Shown: piece after piece, positions 54,925 through 62,469 of the stretch
How positions within the stretch are numbered: position 1 is the stretch's first letter
Layout of the letters: each line of letters begins with the position of its first letter
Source: DASUXY01 sp036377675
GTDB lineage: Bacteria; Bacillota; Bacilli; Bacillales; Amphibacillaceae
NCBI GenBank assembly: GCA_036377675.1
Contig: DASUXY010000008.1
Coordinates: 1-62,469, forward strand
Reading direction: 5' to 3'
DNA: 62,469 bases
Notes under the pieces: generated by a model
Told to the model about the DNA's origin: nothing
The model's input: only the letters and a program-made list of their open reading frames with translations
Databases searched by the model: none
Made by a program: the position numbers and the translations under genes

Positions 54925-56099
54925 GACATGATATTCCATCTGTTGTACTTGATTTAAGTGCCACGGGAATTGGTATCGTTCGTAGCTTGAAGAAAAAAGG
55001 GATTACCGTGTACGCCTTTGATAGTAAAGAAAAATATACAATTGGTAAAACCCGCCATGCTACTTGTGGGGTATGTCCGCATCCTGTTTCTGAGGAAGTG
55101 GAATTGCGTCAATTTCTTATGGACTTTGGGAAAAAATTTACTGAGAAACCTGTTCTTTATGCTGGCTCTGATGACTTTGTCCATTTTATGTCGAAATATA
55201 GAAATGAATTATGTCGATATTATCGTTTCCTCTTACCTGAACCATCCATCGTTGAGGCGGTGTTAGACAAACGGTTAACGTATAACTTGGCGGTCAGTCA
55301 TCATGTTCCATGTCCGAAAGTCATCGTCATTCACGATGAAAAGCAATTGGATGACATCATTCAAGAGATTACGTTTCCGTGTATATTAAAACCTGTCTAT
55401 TCTTCTAACTTTCGGAAACGAATTGGTCCGCGTCTATATAAAAAAGCCATTCAAGTAGAAAAGGCCTCTCAATTACGCGAAACGTATCTCTTTTATCGAC
55501 GATTTGGGGAATTGATGATCCAAGAGCTTATCCCTGGCGATGAGTCGAACATTTATTCAGTTAAAACATTTTTTGATGATCAGATGCAGTTAACGGGAAT
55601 GTATATGAATCAAAAAATTCATCAATTTCCTCCTCATTTCGGGTCTTCTGCCATGGTTTTAAGTAAAAGAGATGAAGAAGTCATTCAAAAGGCGACATCC
55701 TTTCTCGCTAAACTACAATTCAAAGGTTTAGCGATTACAGAATTCAAAAGAGATCCACGGGATGGAGAGTTAAAGTTTATTGAGATCAACGCCAGAATTG
55801 GACTTACACAACGTTTGTCAACCGCATGCGGTGTAGACATAGCTTACTTGTACTATTTATCGCTAACAGATCAACATCCACAGCCTGTAATCAATCAGCA
55901 AGAGGGAGTGAAATGGGTGTATCTCGTACGTGACTTTATATCGTTTCTTGAAAAGCGTAGAAATAAACAAATGACCATTAAGGAATGGATCAAGGGGCTA
56001 TCAGGAAAAAAAGTAGAGGCGCTTTTTGCATGGGATGATCCCCTTCCGTTCATACGAAGCTTTATTTCTCACGTGCGAAATCTATGGAAAAGACAATAA
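54921..56099 (+). CDS. ATP-grasp ligase (carboxylate-amine type)
   Basis: A 392-residue ligase. The pre-ATP-grasp part (LDLSATGIGIVRSLKKKG) and the ATP-grasp fold (FPCILKPVYSSNF, MIQELIPGDESNIYSV, FIEINARIGLTQ with metal-binding Glu/Asn) are all present. It would form an amide or peptide bond using ATP, on an unknown amine. Overlaps the GT gene by four bases. This class appears in spore, capsule and antibiotic clusters. Confidence 0.85.
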   Translation: MRHDIPSVVLDLSATGIGIVRSLKKKGITVYAFDSKEKYTIGKTRHATCGVCPHPVSEEVELRQFLMDFGKKFTEKPVLYAGSDDFVHFMSKYRNELCRYYRFLLPEPSIVEAVLDKRLTYNLAVSHHVPCPKVIVIHDEKQLDDIIQEITFPCILKPVYSSNFRKRIGPRLYKKAIQVEKASQLRETYLFYRRFGELMIQELIPGDESNIYSVKTFFDDQMQLTGMYMNQKIHQFPPHFGSSAMVLSKRDEEVIQKATSFLAKLQFKGLAITEFKRDPRDGELKFIEINARIGLTQRLSTACGVDIAYLYYLSLTDQHPQPVINQQEGVKWVYLVRDFISFLEKRRNKQMTIKEWIKGLSGKKVEALFAWDDPLPFIRSFISHVRNLWKRQ

Positions 56100-56123
56100 C
56101 AATATGAGAGGAGTGAGTTTGTT

Positions 56124-57188
56124 TTGAGTAATCCACAAGAGATTTCAACCCGGTGGCAGCAGAATGATTGGAAGGATATGTTTAAACATGTGCTCGGCAA
56201 ACAGGTAGAACTCATCGATGGCCAAATCAAATGCCTTAAAAGTTCTCGTAAACGAACGAGTGTCTGGAAACTTATGATTACGAACCATATTCAATCTCTC
56301 CCAGTAGTGCTAAAAATCTATAAAACCCCGTTAAAACAAAATCATGAAGTGGAAATAAATATGTATGAAAAAGCAAATCAACTGTTCCAGAAGTTTATGC
56401 CGAAGCTCTATGGTATAGAACGGAATGATGATGAAATCTGGATGTTCTTTGAATATGTACAGCCATTACGCGGACAAATTAAACTAGTTCCCAAACACCT
56501 GGAGAAGATCATTCCGACCGTAGCGAAATTCCATGCACACACATTTGAAAGTCATTATTTACCGTATAAAGATACCTTTGATGCATGGGTTCCACCCTAT
56601 CATTCAAAGGAAAAGAACCGGGAGAAAACAAAACACATTGAAAAAACGAAAAAATATCTTGACGAAGGGATGAAAGATCGGACCATACGAAAAATGTTAG
56701 AGCCACATTATGACGTTCTTCAGCGTATATTACAAAAGGGACCAATCTTTTTTCCAGAAGTAGTAGAAGCCGGTCAAAGCCTTATTCACGGTGACCTTCA
56801 TATTCATAATATCAGCTGTCATAACGCTTCTGAAGATTCAGATTGGAAAATTCGTTTCGTTGATTGGGAGTCCGTAAAATACGCTCCTGTTTGGTTTGAC
56901 CTTGTCGTATTAGTAGAAATATTACTCGATTTCCGGGGAGATTGGCAAAAAAATGCCGAAGAAATTCGCAAAAAATGTGTTCATGCATATAGCGAAGAAA
57001 TGAAAAAATATGGAATTACTTTCTCAACTGATCCACTTATTCTATTAAAAATGACCTATTTACAACGAACGTTGGAAAAGAAACTGTCCAATCATATTCG
57101 CAGGGTGCTACGTGGGGAAAAAAGCCTACTATTAACGAAGTATTTACAAAAAATTAAGGACTGGGGAAAGGAACTCGACTTATATTAG
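56124..57188 (+). CDS. Aminoglycoside-phosphotransferase/CotS-like kinase
   Basis: A 354-residue protein with APH fold. ATP-site Lys in VVLKIYKTPL, catalytic SLIHGDLHIHNISC and metal IRFVDWESVKYAPVWFD (Asp). CotS-family proteins in Bacillus spores share this fold. It may phosphorylate a sugar in the same pathway. TTG 56124 follows GAGAGGAG. Confidence 0.8.
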   Translation: MSNPQEISTRWQQNDWKDMFKHVLGKQVELIDGQIKCLKSSRKRTSVWKLMITNHIQSLPVVLKIYKTPLKQNHEVEINMYEKANQLFQKFMPKLYGIERNDDEIWMFFEYVQPLRGQIKLVPKHLEKIIPTVAKFHAHTFESHYLPYKDTFDAWVPPYHSKEKNREKTKHIEKTKKYLDEGMKDRTIRKMLEPHYDVLQRILQKGPIFFPEVVEAGQSLIHGDLHIHNISCHNASEDSDWKIRFVDWESVKYAPVWFDLVVLVEILLDFRGDWQKNAEEIRKKCVHAYSEEMKKYGITFSTDPLILLKMTYLQRTLEKKLSNHIRRVLRGEKSLLLTKYLQKIKDWGKELDLY

Positions 57189-57244
57189 TTCCATGTGTTA
57201 ACCGAATGATTCGCTAACAAGAATATAAAAGGTTGTGAGGCACC

Positions 57245-58159
57245 ATGAAAATATTAGTTACGGGAGGAGCAGGGTTTATTGGTACACATGTTGTTGAATG
57301 TTTACTTCAATCGGGATATGAAACGATTGTTGTCGATAATTTTCAGTCAGGCCAAAAACAAAATGTTCCTCCTCAAGCTCGTCTGATTGAAATGAATATA
57401 ATTTCAGCACAAATGGAGGAGATTTTTGCTCAAGAAAAGCCAGATATCGTTATTCACATGGCAGCACAAGTGAACGTCAATGATTCATTACACGATCCTG
57501 TCTATGATGCGCAGCAAAATATTTTGGGAACAGTTCGCTTGTTACATTATAGTCGAAAATATAACGTACAAAAAATAATTTTTTCCTCTTCATGTGCAGT
57601 ATATGGGGAGTGCGCTGACTGCAGTATAACGGAATCATTTCCGACTCAGCCGTTATCTTTTTATGGTTTATCTAAATACGCTTCGGAAAAATATATCCAA
57701 CTTTTCAATCGCCTTTATCAATTACCTTTTACGATTTTACGATATGCCAATGTATACGGTCCACGACAAAGTTCCAAAGGAGAAGGGGGGGTGATATCCA
57801 CTTTTTTAAAAAAGATTATTAACAAGGAGGACGTATGGATCTTTGGTGACGGAAAACAGACACGGGATTTTGTTTATGTGAAAGATGTAGCACAGGCGAA
57901 TGTTAAGGCCATTCAGAAAGGAAGTGGCGAAATATTTAATATTGGCTGTAATACGAAGACAAGTATAAATGAGCTACTACAAGTGATGCAATCCCTTGCA
58001 TCTACGCAAACCCCCCCTATTTTCAAACCAGCACGTGAAGGTGATATTCCACATAGCCGCTTAGATAATTCGAAAGCAGCATCTCTTCTGAACTGGAAAC
58101 CATCGTATGATTTGCGTAAAGGATTAACTGAATTATTTAAGGAATACGAAATGATTTAA
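57245..58159 (+). CDS. NAD-dependent sugar epimerase/dehydratase (GalE-like)
   Basis: A 304-residue extended SDR. GGAGFIGTHVVECL, SSSCAVYGE (Ser/Cys) and YGLSKYASEKY (Tyr-x3-Lys) are visible; FGDGKQTRDFVYVKDVAQA completes the substrate site. It interconverts UDP-hexoses, supplying an activated sugar to the GT4. ATG 57245 follows GTGAGG. Confidence 0.87.
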   Translation: MKILVTGGAGFIGTHVVECLLQSGYETIVVDNFQSGQKQNVPPQARLIEMNIISAQMEEIFAQEKPDIVIHMAAQVNVNDSLHDPVYDAQQNILGTVRLLHYSRKYNVQKIIFSSSCAVYGECADCSITESFPTQPLSFYGLSKYASEKYIQLFNRLYQLPFTILRYANVYGPRQSSKGEGGVISTFLKKIINKEDVWIFGDGKQTRDFVYVKDVAQANVKAIQKGSGEIFNIGCNTKTSINELLQVMQSLASTQTPPIFKPAREGDIPHSRLDNSKAASLLNWKPSYDLRKGLTELFKEYEMI

Positions 58160-58253
58160 CGAGACGATATCGAAAAATATTTTACTCGACAACTCGCCGA
58201 TTGATAGATATGGAATGTTTAATATGAGTAAACGAAGAAAGGAGTGATTTATT

Positions 58254-58823
58254 ATGAAAGAATATCGTGAAATCCTAGCGAAAAGTAAAGGAATTCTCCG
58301 TAAGAGTGATCTCAAACATTTCAATATGATAGGAAAGGGAGCGGATGGTTCCGTTTATCAAGTGGCACCGAAGCGCTGTCTTAAACTATTTGTAAAGACA
58401 AAAACGAAAAAGTTAGAATGGGAAGCATTGCAAGCGGGACAATCATCCCCCGTTATTCCTCAAACATATGAACATGGACAAAATTATATCGTCATGGAGT
58501 ATGTAAAAGGAAAATCACTTCCCCAGCACTTGAAGAAAGAGAAACAATTGTCCGAAGCGATTGTGAAAAAAATCTTGAATATGCTTGATGAATTGAAAAA
58601 AGTCGGTTTTAAGAGACATGATATCGAAGTTCGTCATATTTTATTTAACGAAAATATGGATATAAAAGTAATCGATTTAAAGCGATCCTTTACTTCGGAT
58701 CGCCCTACTCCGAATAAATTAATGTCTGGGTTACAAAAAAGAGGCTATTTAAAAGAATTTTTGGGACATGTAAAAAAGCTTAATCCGTCCCTGTATAAGA
58801 AATGGGAAAATATTAAGCTTTAG
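58254..58823 (+). CDS. Bud32/YrzF-like small protein kinase
   Basis: A 189-residue minimal kinase. The Gly loop is IGKGADGSVYQVA, the Lys ~50 region CLKLFVKT, the hinge YIVMEYVKGKSL, and the catalytic loop RHDIEVRHILFN replaces HRDLKPxN. The metal motif DFG is VIDLKRS. It lacks the C-lobe helices of normal kinases, as in Bud32 and YrzF. Last of the cluster; ATG 58254 with AAAGGAG. Confidence 0.8.
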   Translation: MKEYREILAKSKGILRKSDLKHFNMIGKGADGSVYQVAPKRCLKLFVKTKTKKLEWEALQAGQSSPVIPQTYEHGQNYIVMEYVKGKSLPQHLKKEKQLSEAIVKKILNMLDELKKVGFKRHDIEVRHILFNENMDIKVIDLKRSFTSDRPTPNKLMSGLQKRGYLKEFLGHVKKLNPSLYKKWENIKL

Positions 58824-58916
58824 TTACAGAGATGAAAAGGCATGTGAAACATGTAAAACTCAATACGGTATCTTTGTCAATAACTAGTTAACCATTTAGC
58901 GAAGAGAGGCTGTCAT

Positions 58917-59099
58917 AAAAGGATAAAACGTAAGTTTAAAATACGAAAAACAAAAGAGGCTTGGGCAAAATTCTTTTAAAATGAATAAACCGCAAGAAAT
59001 CTAATTTAAAAACCTTGATTTCATGCGGTTCTATTTTTTATGAGTTAATCTAAAACTCTACTTTTTAACTTATGCCGCAGCCTCTTTTAGATCGGCCAT
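58917..59099. repeat. Interspersed repeat, copy A (~180 bp)
   Basis: Shares colinear sequence with 61858-62040: AAAAGGATAAAA, GAGGCTTGGGCAAAA, TTTTAAAATGAATAAACCGC and AGCCTCTTTTAGATCG. Both copies have long arms (GAGGCT...AGCCTC) and an internal hairpin around AACCGCA...TGCGGTT. It is non-coding. The pair brackets trhO and the M23 gene. Confidence 0.75.
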
Positions 59100-59145
59100 C
59101 TAAATTGAAGAATAGACTTATTGGACAGCCCTTCATCTGTTTATA

Positions 59146-60126
59146 TTAAGCACCTTGTTTAAGTTCCTCTTCACGAGCGATGATGTCGAGTCTTCTTTGG
59201 ATTTCTTCATCAGATAAATTGTGTTCCTCGACATATAAGTTTCGTGGGCTTGTACGACATTCATGTGTACAGCCACGCATGTATTTATGCTCATTTTCTT
59301 CAGAGCATAAAATTTGCTCGTTACACTCGGGGTTGGCACAATTGACATACCGTTCACACGGCGTTCCGTCAAAGTAGTCTTTACCGACAACGACATGCTC
59401 ATGGCGGTTGATCGGAACCGAAATCCGCTTGTCAAATACGTAACATTTCCCATCCCACAAAGCGCCTCGAACTTCTGGGTCGTATCCGTATGTAACAATT
59501 CCACCGTGCAGTTGGTTCACATCTTCAAATCCTTCTCGAATGAGCCAACCAGTAAATTTCTCGCAACGGATTCCTCCGGTACAATAAGCTAAGATTCGTT
59601 TTCCTTCGAGAAGGTGTTTATTTCTTTTCACCCAGTCTGGCAGTTCGCGGAATGTACGGATATCTGGGCGAATAGCACCGCGGAAATGGCCGAGATCGTA
59701 CTCATAGTCATTGCGTGCATCCAAAATGACGGTATCTTCATCTTGCATCGCTTCGTAAAATTCTTTCGGTTCTAAATAGTTTCCTGTTTGTTGAAGTGGA
59801 TTAATATCATCTTCCAAACGAAGGGTAACCAATTCCGGTCGTGGACGTACGTGCATCTTTTTAAACGCATGTCCGTCATGTAGGTCCATCTTAAACACTA
59901 AATCTTTAAAACGCGGATCGCTATGCATCATTTTCATATATTGATCGGTCTGTTCAATGGTACCAGATAGTGTTCCATTAATCCCTTCATGAGCGACTAG
60001 AATTCGCCCCTTTATTCCGAGATTCTGACAATATTCCAAATGCTCTCTCGCATACCCTTCAGGATCTTCCATATGCACATAATGATAATATAAGAGCACC
60101 CGATATTGTTGTTTATTATTTTCCAT
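59146..60126 (-). CDS. trhO: tRNA uridine(34) hydroxylase TrhO
   Basis: A 326-residue rhodanese-domain protein (YceA/YbfQ type) that makes 5-hydroxyuridine at the tRNA wobble position. The N-domain has LYYHYVHMEDPE and VAHEGINGTLSG; the rhodanese loop is AYCTGGIRCEKFTGWL (Cys active). The C-terminal Cys-rich part ends CANPECNEQILCSEE. ATG 60126 follows GGTGGTAAC; the upstream ATG lacks a site. Confidence 0.93.
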   Translation of the reverse strand: MENNKQQYRVLLYYHYVHMEDPEGYAREHLEYCQNLGIKGRILVAHEGINGTLSGTIEQTDQYMKMMHSDPRFKDLVFKMDLHDGHAFKKMHVRPRPELVTLRLEDDINPLQQTGNYLEPKEFYEAMQDEDTVILDARNDYEYDLGHFRGAIRPDIRTFRELPDWVKRNKHLLEGKRILAYCTGGIRCEKFTGWLIREGFEDVNQLHGGIVTYGYDPEVRGALWDGKCYVFDKRISVPINRHEHVVVGKDYFDGTPCERYVNCANPECNEQILCSEENEHKYMRGCTHECRTSPRNLYVEEHNLSDEEIQRRLDIIAREEELKQGA

Positions 60127-60383
60127 TTTGTTACCACCTATCCATTTATATTTGCAAGATATAAATGATTCGGTAAAGGGTTTCACCTATTATTACCTTG
60201 CAAATAGTAATTATATCAGTACGAAGTGTCGTTCGCAATGGTAGTTCTTTTAGAGGTGTTTTTTCTCTGCTTCTGTCAACGTTTATATATAAGAAGGAGG
60301 AAATGTGAACGTTTAAGAAGGACTCTTTCTGCAAAAACTTTTATAGTCAAGAGTTGTCTTTTGACTGCTTTATTGTATACAAG

Positions 60384-60417
60384 CTCCTCCATGGGATGGA
60401 ACCCATCCTTGGAGGAG
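60384..60417. other. Strong hairpin in otherwise empty region
   Basis: CTCCTCCATGGGATGG pairs with CCCATCCTTGGAGGAG with one bulge. T-rich tail is weak. It is the only structure in 60127-60759, where no convincing gene is found; an 80-codon ORF there lacks a ribosome site. Confidence 0.45.
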
Positions 60418-60759
60418 TTAAACTTTTTCCGAAATATTTACCCGCCTAGGTGGAACTACGAGAAATGAATTATTTCAACTTTAGTGCAATGAGTAGGTTG
60501 AATCTTAATTAAAACGAACATAAAAAGTAATTATATGTTAAAACATATAAATTAAGAATGTTCCGATTAACTTCAAGAAGAATGCCTTATTTATATATGA
60601 GGAATGTAAGGATGGATCGATGTTACATTGAAACAACAGGACTGTAATTTTTTGATTGAAGTTCTTGATTTAATCGTTCTAAAGTTTCGGGCTTCTTAAT
60701 ATATAGAATGTGTGAAGATTTCTTCTACAATATAAATCATCTCGGAGGTTGTTAAAAAA

Positions 60760-61728
60760 ATGAGCACACCGAAGTTTCAAATGCCGTTTCCGTGTAATCA
60801 GAAGTGGACAGCTCAAACGAGGAAAGGGCATAGTCCTCAAAATGCTGTTGATCTCAATCGCCCCAATGATCATGGGGATACGGTCGTTGCTTCAGCAGAT
60901 GGCAAAGTTGTTACGGTAAAAGATCTTGGCAATAGAAGTTACGGGAAGTATGTAATCATAGAGCACACAGGTGGCTGGGATACATTATATGCCCATTTGA
61001 GTAAGATTACTGTGAAACAAGGTCAGAAGGTTTCTATGGGAACTAAAATTGGTGAAGTAGGCAATACCGGTAATTCGAGTGGAGCACATCTACATTACGA
61101 ACAGCGGAAAAATAAATCTCCACAAAAGATTAAGTGGAACGGTTCGCAAATCCTCTATTGGGGTACCCGTCAATACACTAGTAAAAACTGTAAAGGCAGT
61201 GGTGGTGGAGGTGGCGGTGGTGTGAAAGGCACCGTTAAAACAAAAGGTGCTAATCTCAATGTAAGATCAGGTCCAGGTACGAAAAATAAAATTGTCGGTA
61301 AACTTTCCAATGGTTCAACTGTGACGATTAGCTGTCAGACAACGGGGGAAACGATAACCGGAACATATGGGAAAAGTAATATATGGAATAAAATAGGGAC
61401 GGGAAAATATATTCCAGATGCCTATACTTATACGGGATCTAGTGGTTTTGTCGCTCCGAAGTGTAAAAGTGACAGTGGTGTGAAAGGCACCGTTAAAACA
61501 AAAGGTGCTAATCTCAATGTAAGATCAGGTCCAGGTACGAAAAATAAAATTGTCGGTAAACTTTCCAATGGTTCAACTGTGACGATTAGCTGTCAGACAA
61601 CGGGCGAAACAATAACCGGAACATATGGAAAAAGTAATATATGGAATAAAATAGGGACGGGAAAATATATTCCAGATGCCTATACTTATACGGGATCTAA
61701 TGGTTTTGTTGCTCCGAAGTGTAAATAG
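60760..61728 (+). CDS. M23-family metallopeptidase with two SH3 domains, no signal peptide
   Basis: A 322-residue protein. The M23 domain (residues 1-125) has HSPQNAVDLNRP, NSSGAHLHYEQR (zinc His) and DTLYAHLSKI. A Ser/Gly linker (SGGGGGGG) leads to two SH3b modules (residues ~154-236 and ~240-322), each VKGTVKTKGANLNVRSGPG, followed by Cys. The modules are almost identical at DNA level. There is no signal peptide or membrane helix. The layout is like extracellular hydrolases of actinobacteria and phages. ATG 60760 follows TCGGAGG. Confidence 0.85.
   Translation: MSTPKFQMPFPCNQKWTAQTRKGHSPQNAVDLNRPNDHGDTVVASADGKVVTVKDLGNRSYGKYVIIEHTGGWDTLYAHLSKITVKQGQKVSMGTKIGEVGNTGNSSGAHLHYEQRKNKSPQKIKWNGSQILYWGTRQYTSKNCKGSGGGGGGGVKGTVKTKGANLNVRSGPGTKNKIVGKLSNGSTVTISCQTTGETITGTYGKSNIWNKIGTGKYIPDAYTYTGSSGFVAPKCKSDSGVKGTVKTKGANLNVRSGPGTKNKIVGKLSNGSTVTISCQTTGETITGTYGKSNIWNKIGTGKYIPDAYTYTGSNGFVAPKCK
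61219..61725 (+). repeat. Tandem 258-bp repeat inside the M23 gene (two copies)
   Basis: Copy 1 starts at 61219 and copy 2 at 61477, both with GTGAAAGGCACCGTT; the 83-codon units differ at only a handful of positions, including one Ser/Asn change. A recent duplication of the SH3 module. Confidence 0.9.
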
Positions 61729-61857
61729 CAAGTTTCGTAATATATAAAAAACGAACTAAGATACTGAAAAAGATTAGAAAGTAGAGATTAAAACTGTCGA
61801 AGATGAGCGACCCACAAGCGATTTCGTTGTTGTTCTAATAGAGAAGACCTATCTCTT

Positions 61858-62040
61858 AAAAGGATAAAATTTAAGTTGAAAACGCGAAGATAAAGAGGCT
61901 GGGACAAAACTCTTTTAAAATGAATAAACCGCATGAAGTCTAATTTTAAAACCTGATTTCATGCGGTTCTATTTTTATGATTTAATTTAAAATCAGCTAA
62001 TTTTTCACTTATGTCCCAGCCTCTTTTTTAGATCGACCAT
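61858..62040. repeat. Interspersed repeat, copy B (~180 bp)
   Basis: Same orientation as copy A (58917-59099). Its ends GAGGCTGGGACAAAA and TTATGTCCCAGCCTC form an inverted pair, with the internal AACCGCATGAA/TTTCATGCGGTT hairpin. No ORF. Between 61730 and 62220 nothing else is seen. Confidence 0.75.
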
Positions 62041-62220
62041 TTTTCCAAAGTCAGTCCTAAGACGGAGGAAAAATAATCCTTTAGCCCTTATCCAGTAGAT
62101 AGCGATTGATTATGATGAGAAGGAATAGCCTATTTTTAAGTTTTTGGGTTATTTTTTAAAAATGATGAATACAATGAACAGAATCACCCGTAAGTAATTA
62201 GGGGAAAGGGGATTGGTGAT

Positions 62221-62469
62221 GTGTTTCGTTTTTTATTGAAAAGAAAAATGGCTGTCGGCTTGTTCGTCGTGTTTATCTTTATGTTTGGACTGTATGCTTC
62301 CTTGAAATTGGATCGGGAGTTATTTCCGCCGGTTTCGTTTGATCAGGCGATCGTCATGATTGATACCGAGGATATGCCGGCAACCGATGTGGAACAGTTT
62401 GTGACCGAACCTATCGAAGAAGCGATTGAAGGCATCAATGGGATAGATGATTATTATTCTACATCAATG
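62221..62469 (+). CDS. RND efflux transporter, 5' part only
   Basis: GTG 62221 with AAAGGGG upstream begins an 83-codon open frame continuing past the window. It reads FRFLLKRKMAVGLFVVFIFM then LYASLKLDRELFPPVSFD and FVTEPIEEAIEGINGID, which is the usual first helix and PN1 domain of AcrB/SwrC-type proteins. The full protein is usually about 1000 residues. Confidence 0.88.
   Translation, partial: MFRFLLKRKMAVGLFVVFIFMFGLYASLKLDRELFPPVSFDQAIVMIDTEDMPATDVEQFVTEPIEEAIEGINGIDDYYSTSM

Noticed and set aside
60226..60468. 80-codon ORF with hydrophobic start
   Set aside because: No ribosome site, and the frame passes through a strong hairpin.
60760..61728. Prophage endolysin
   Set aside because: No holin, tail or integrase genes around it; an isolated gene bracketed by repeats.

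Overview
The window is a low-GC chromosomal segment from an aerobic, endospore-forming member of the Bacillaceae, probably halo- or alkali-tolerant. Supporting signs are a CotF-type coat protein, CotS/CotSA-like genes, Gram-positive AGGAGG ribosome sites, T-box and TPP leader RNAs, Fur boxes, the B. subtilis-type genes lipM, lipA, yclNOPQ, ytzI, pncA and fni, and a complete ectoine/hydroxyectoine importer (ehuBCDA). No rRNA, tRNA, CRISPR array, intact transposase or prophage was seen. The last gene runs off the right edge.

Layout. 0-10 kb: coat protein, a short heme-copper-oxidase-like membrane protein, a DagK/YegS lipid kinase, an alkaline-phosphatase-superfamily enzyme, an alcohol dehydrogenase plus class II aldolase pair, SDR, thioredoxin, and a DUF421/DUF4363 pair. 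10.4-12.5 kb: a lipM-lipA lipoate-synthesis operon on the minus strand, preceded by a complete TPP riboswitch with terminator. 12.7-27.7 kb: DoxX with a divergent HxlR regulator, CapA, D-Ala-D-Ala ligase, nitroreductase with a Fur-like box, PTS IIC, cupin, fructosamine kinase and rhodanese, DD-carboxypeptidase, PepT, Tag, YbjQ, BrnQ, GntR, methyltransferase. 27.8-32.5 kb: a sulfur-redox pair (glutaredoxin and rhodanese-MBL) behind a CsoR/CstR-like operator, type 2 IPP isomerase, DsbA-like oxidoreductase. 32.7-36.8 kb: a Fur-boxed yclNOPQ siderophore importer, interrupted between P and Q by an apparent MITE. 36.9-50 kb: SurA-like lipoprotein, MurB, EhuABCD, YtzI, pyridoxine kinase, nicotinamidase, MMPL exporter with TetR and its operators, and a large membrane protein. 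50.3-52.1 kb: proS with a T-box. 52.9-58.8 kb: a six-gene one-strand cluster (PIG-L deacetylase, GT4, ATP-grasp ligase, CotS-like kinase, sugar epimerase, Bud32-like kinase). 58.9-62.0 kb: tRNA hydroxylation protein TrhO and an M23/SH3 hydrolase bracketed by two copies of a ~180-bp repeat. 62.2 kb: start of an RND transporter.

Intergenic regions contain many decayed genes: aldo/keto reductase, MBL hydrolase, glutamine-type ABC ATPase, glutathione peroxidase, nucleoside deaminase and an unknown protein. This suggests ongoing gene loss.

Most interesting points: (1) the TPP riboswitch placed directly before lipM-lipA, linking two cofactors of the 2-oxoacid dehydrogenases; (2) the 52.9-58.8 kb cluster, which combines bacillithiol-like chemistry (GT4 + PIG-L) with an ATP-grasp ligase and two small kinases, possibly making an amino-sugar conjugate or spore-surface glycan; (3) the persulfide operon with its operator in the promoter spacer; (4) the signal-less M23 enzyme with a freshly duplicated SH3 module. 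All functions are read from sequence alone; no searches were run.
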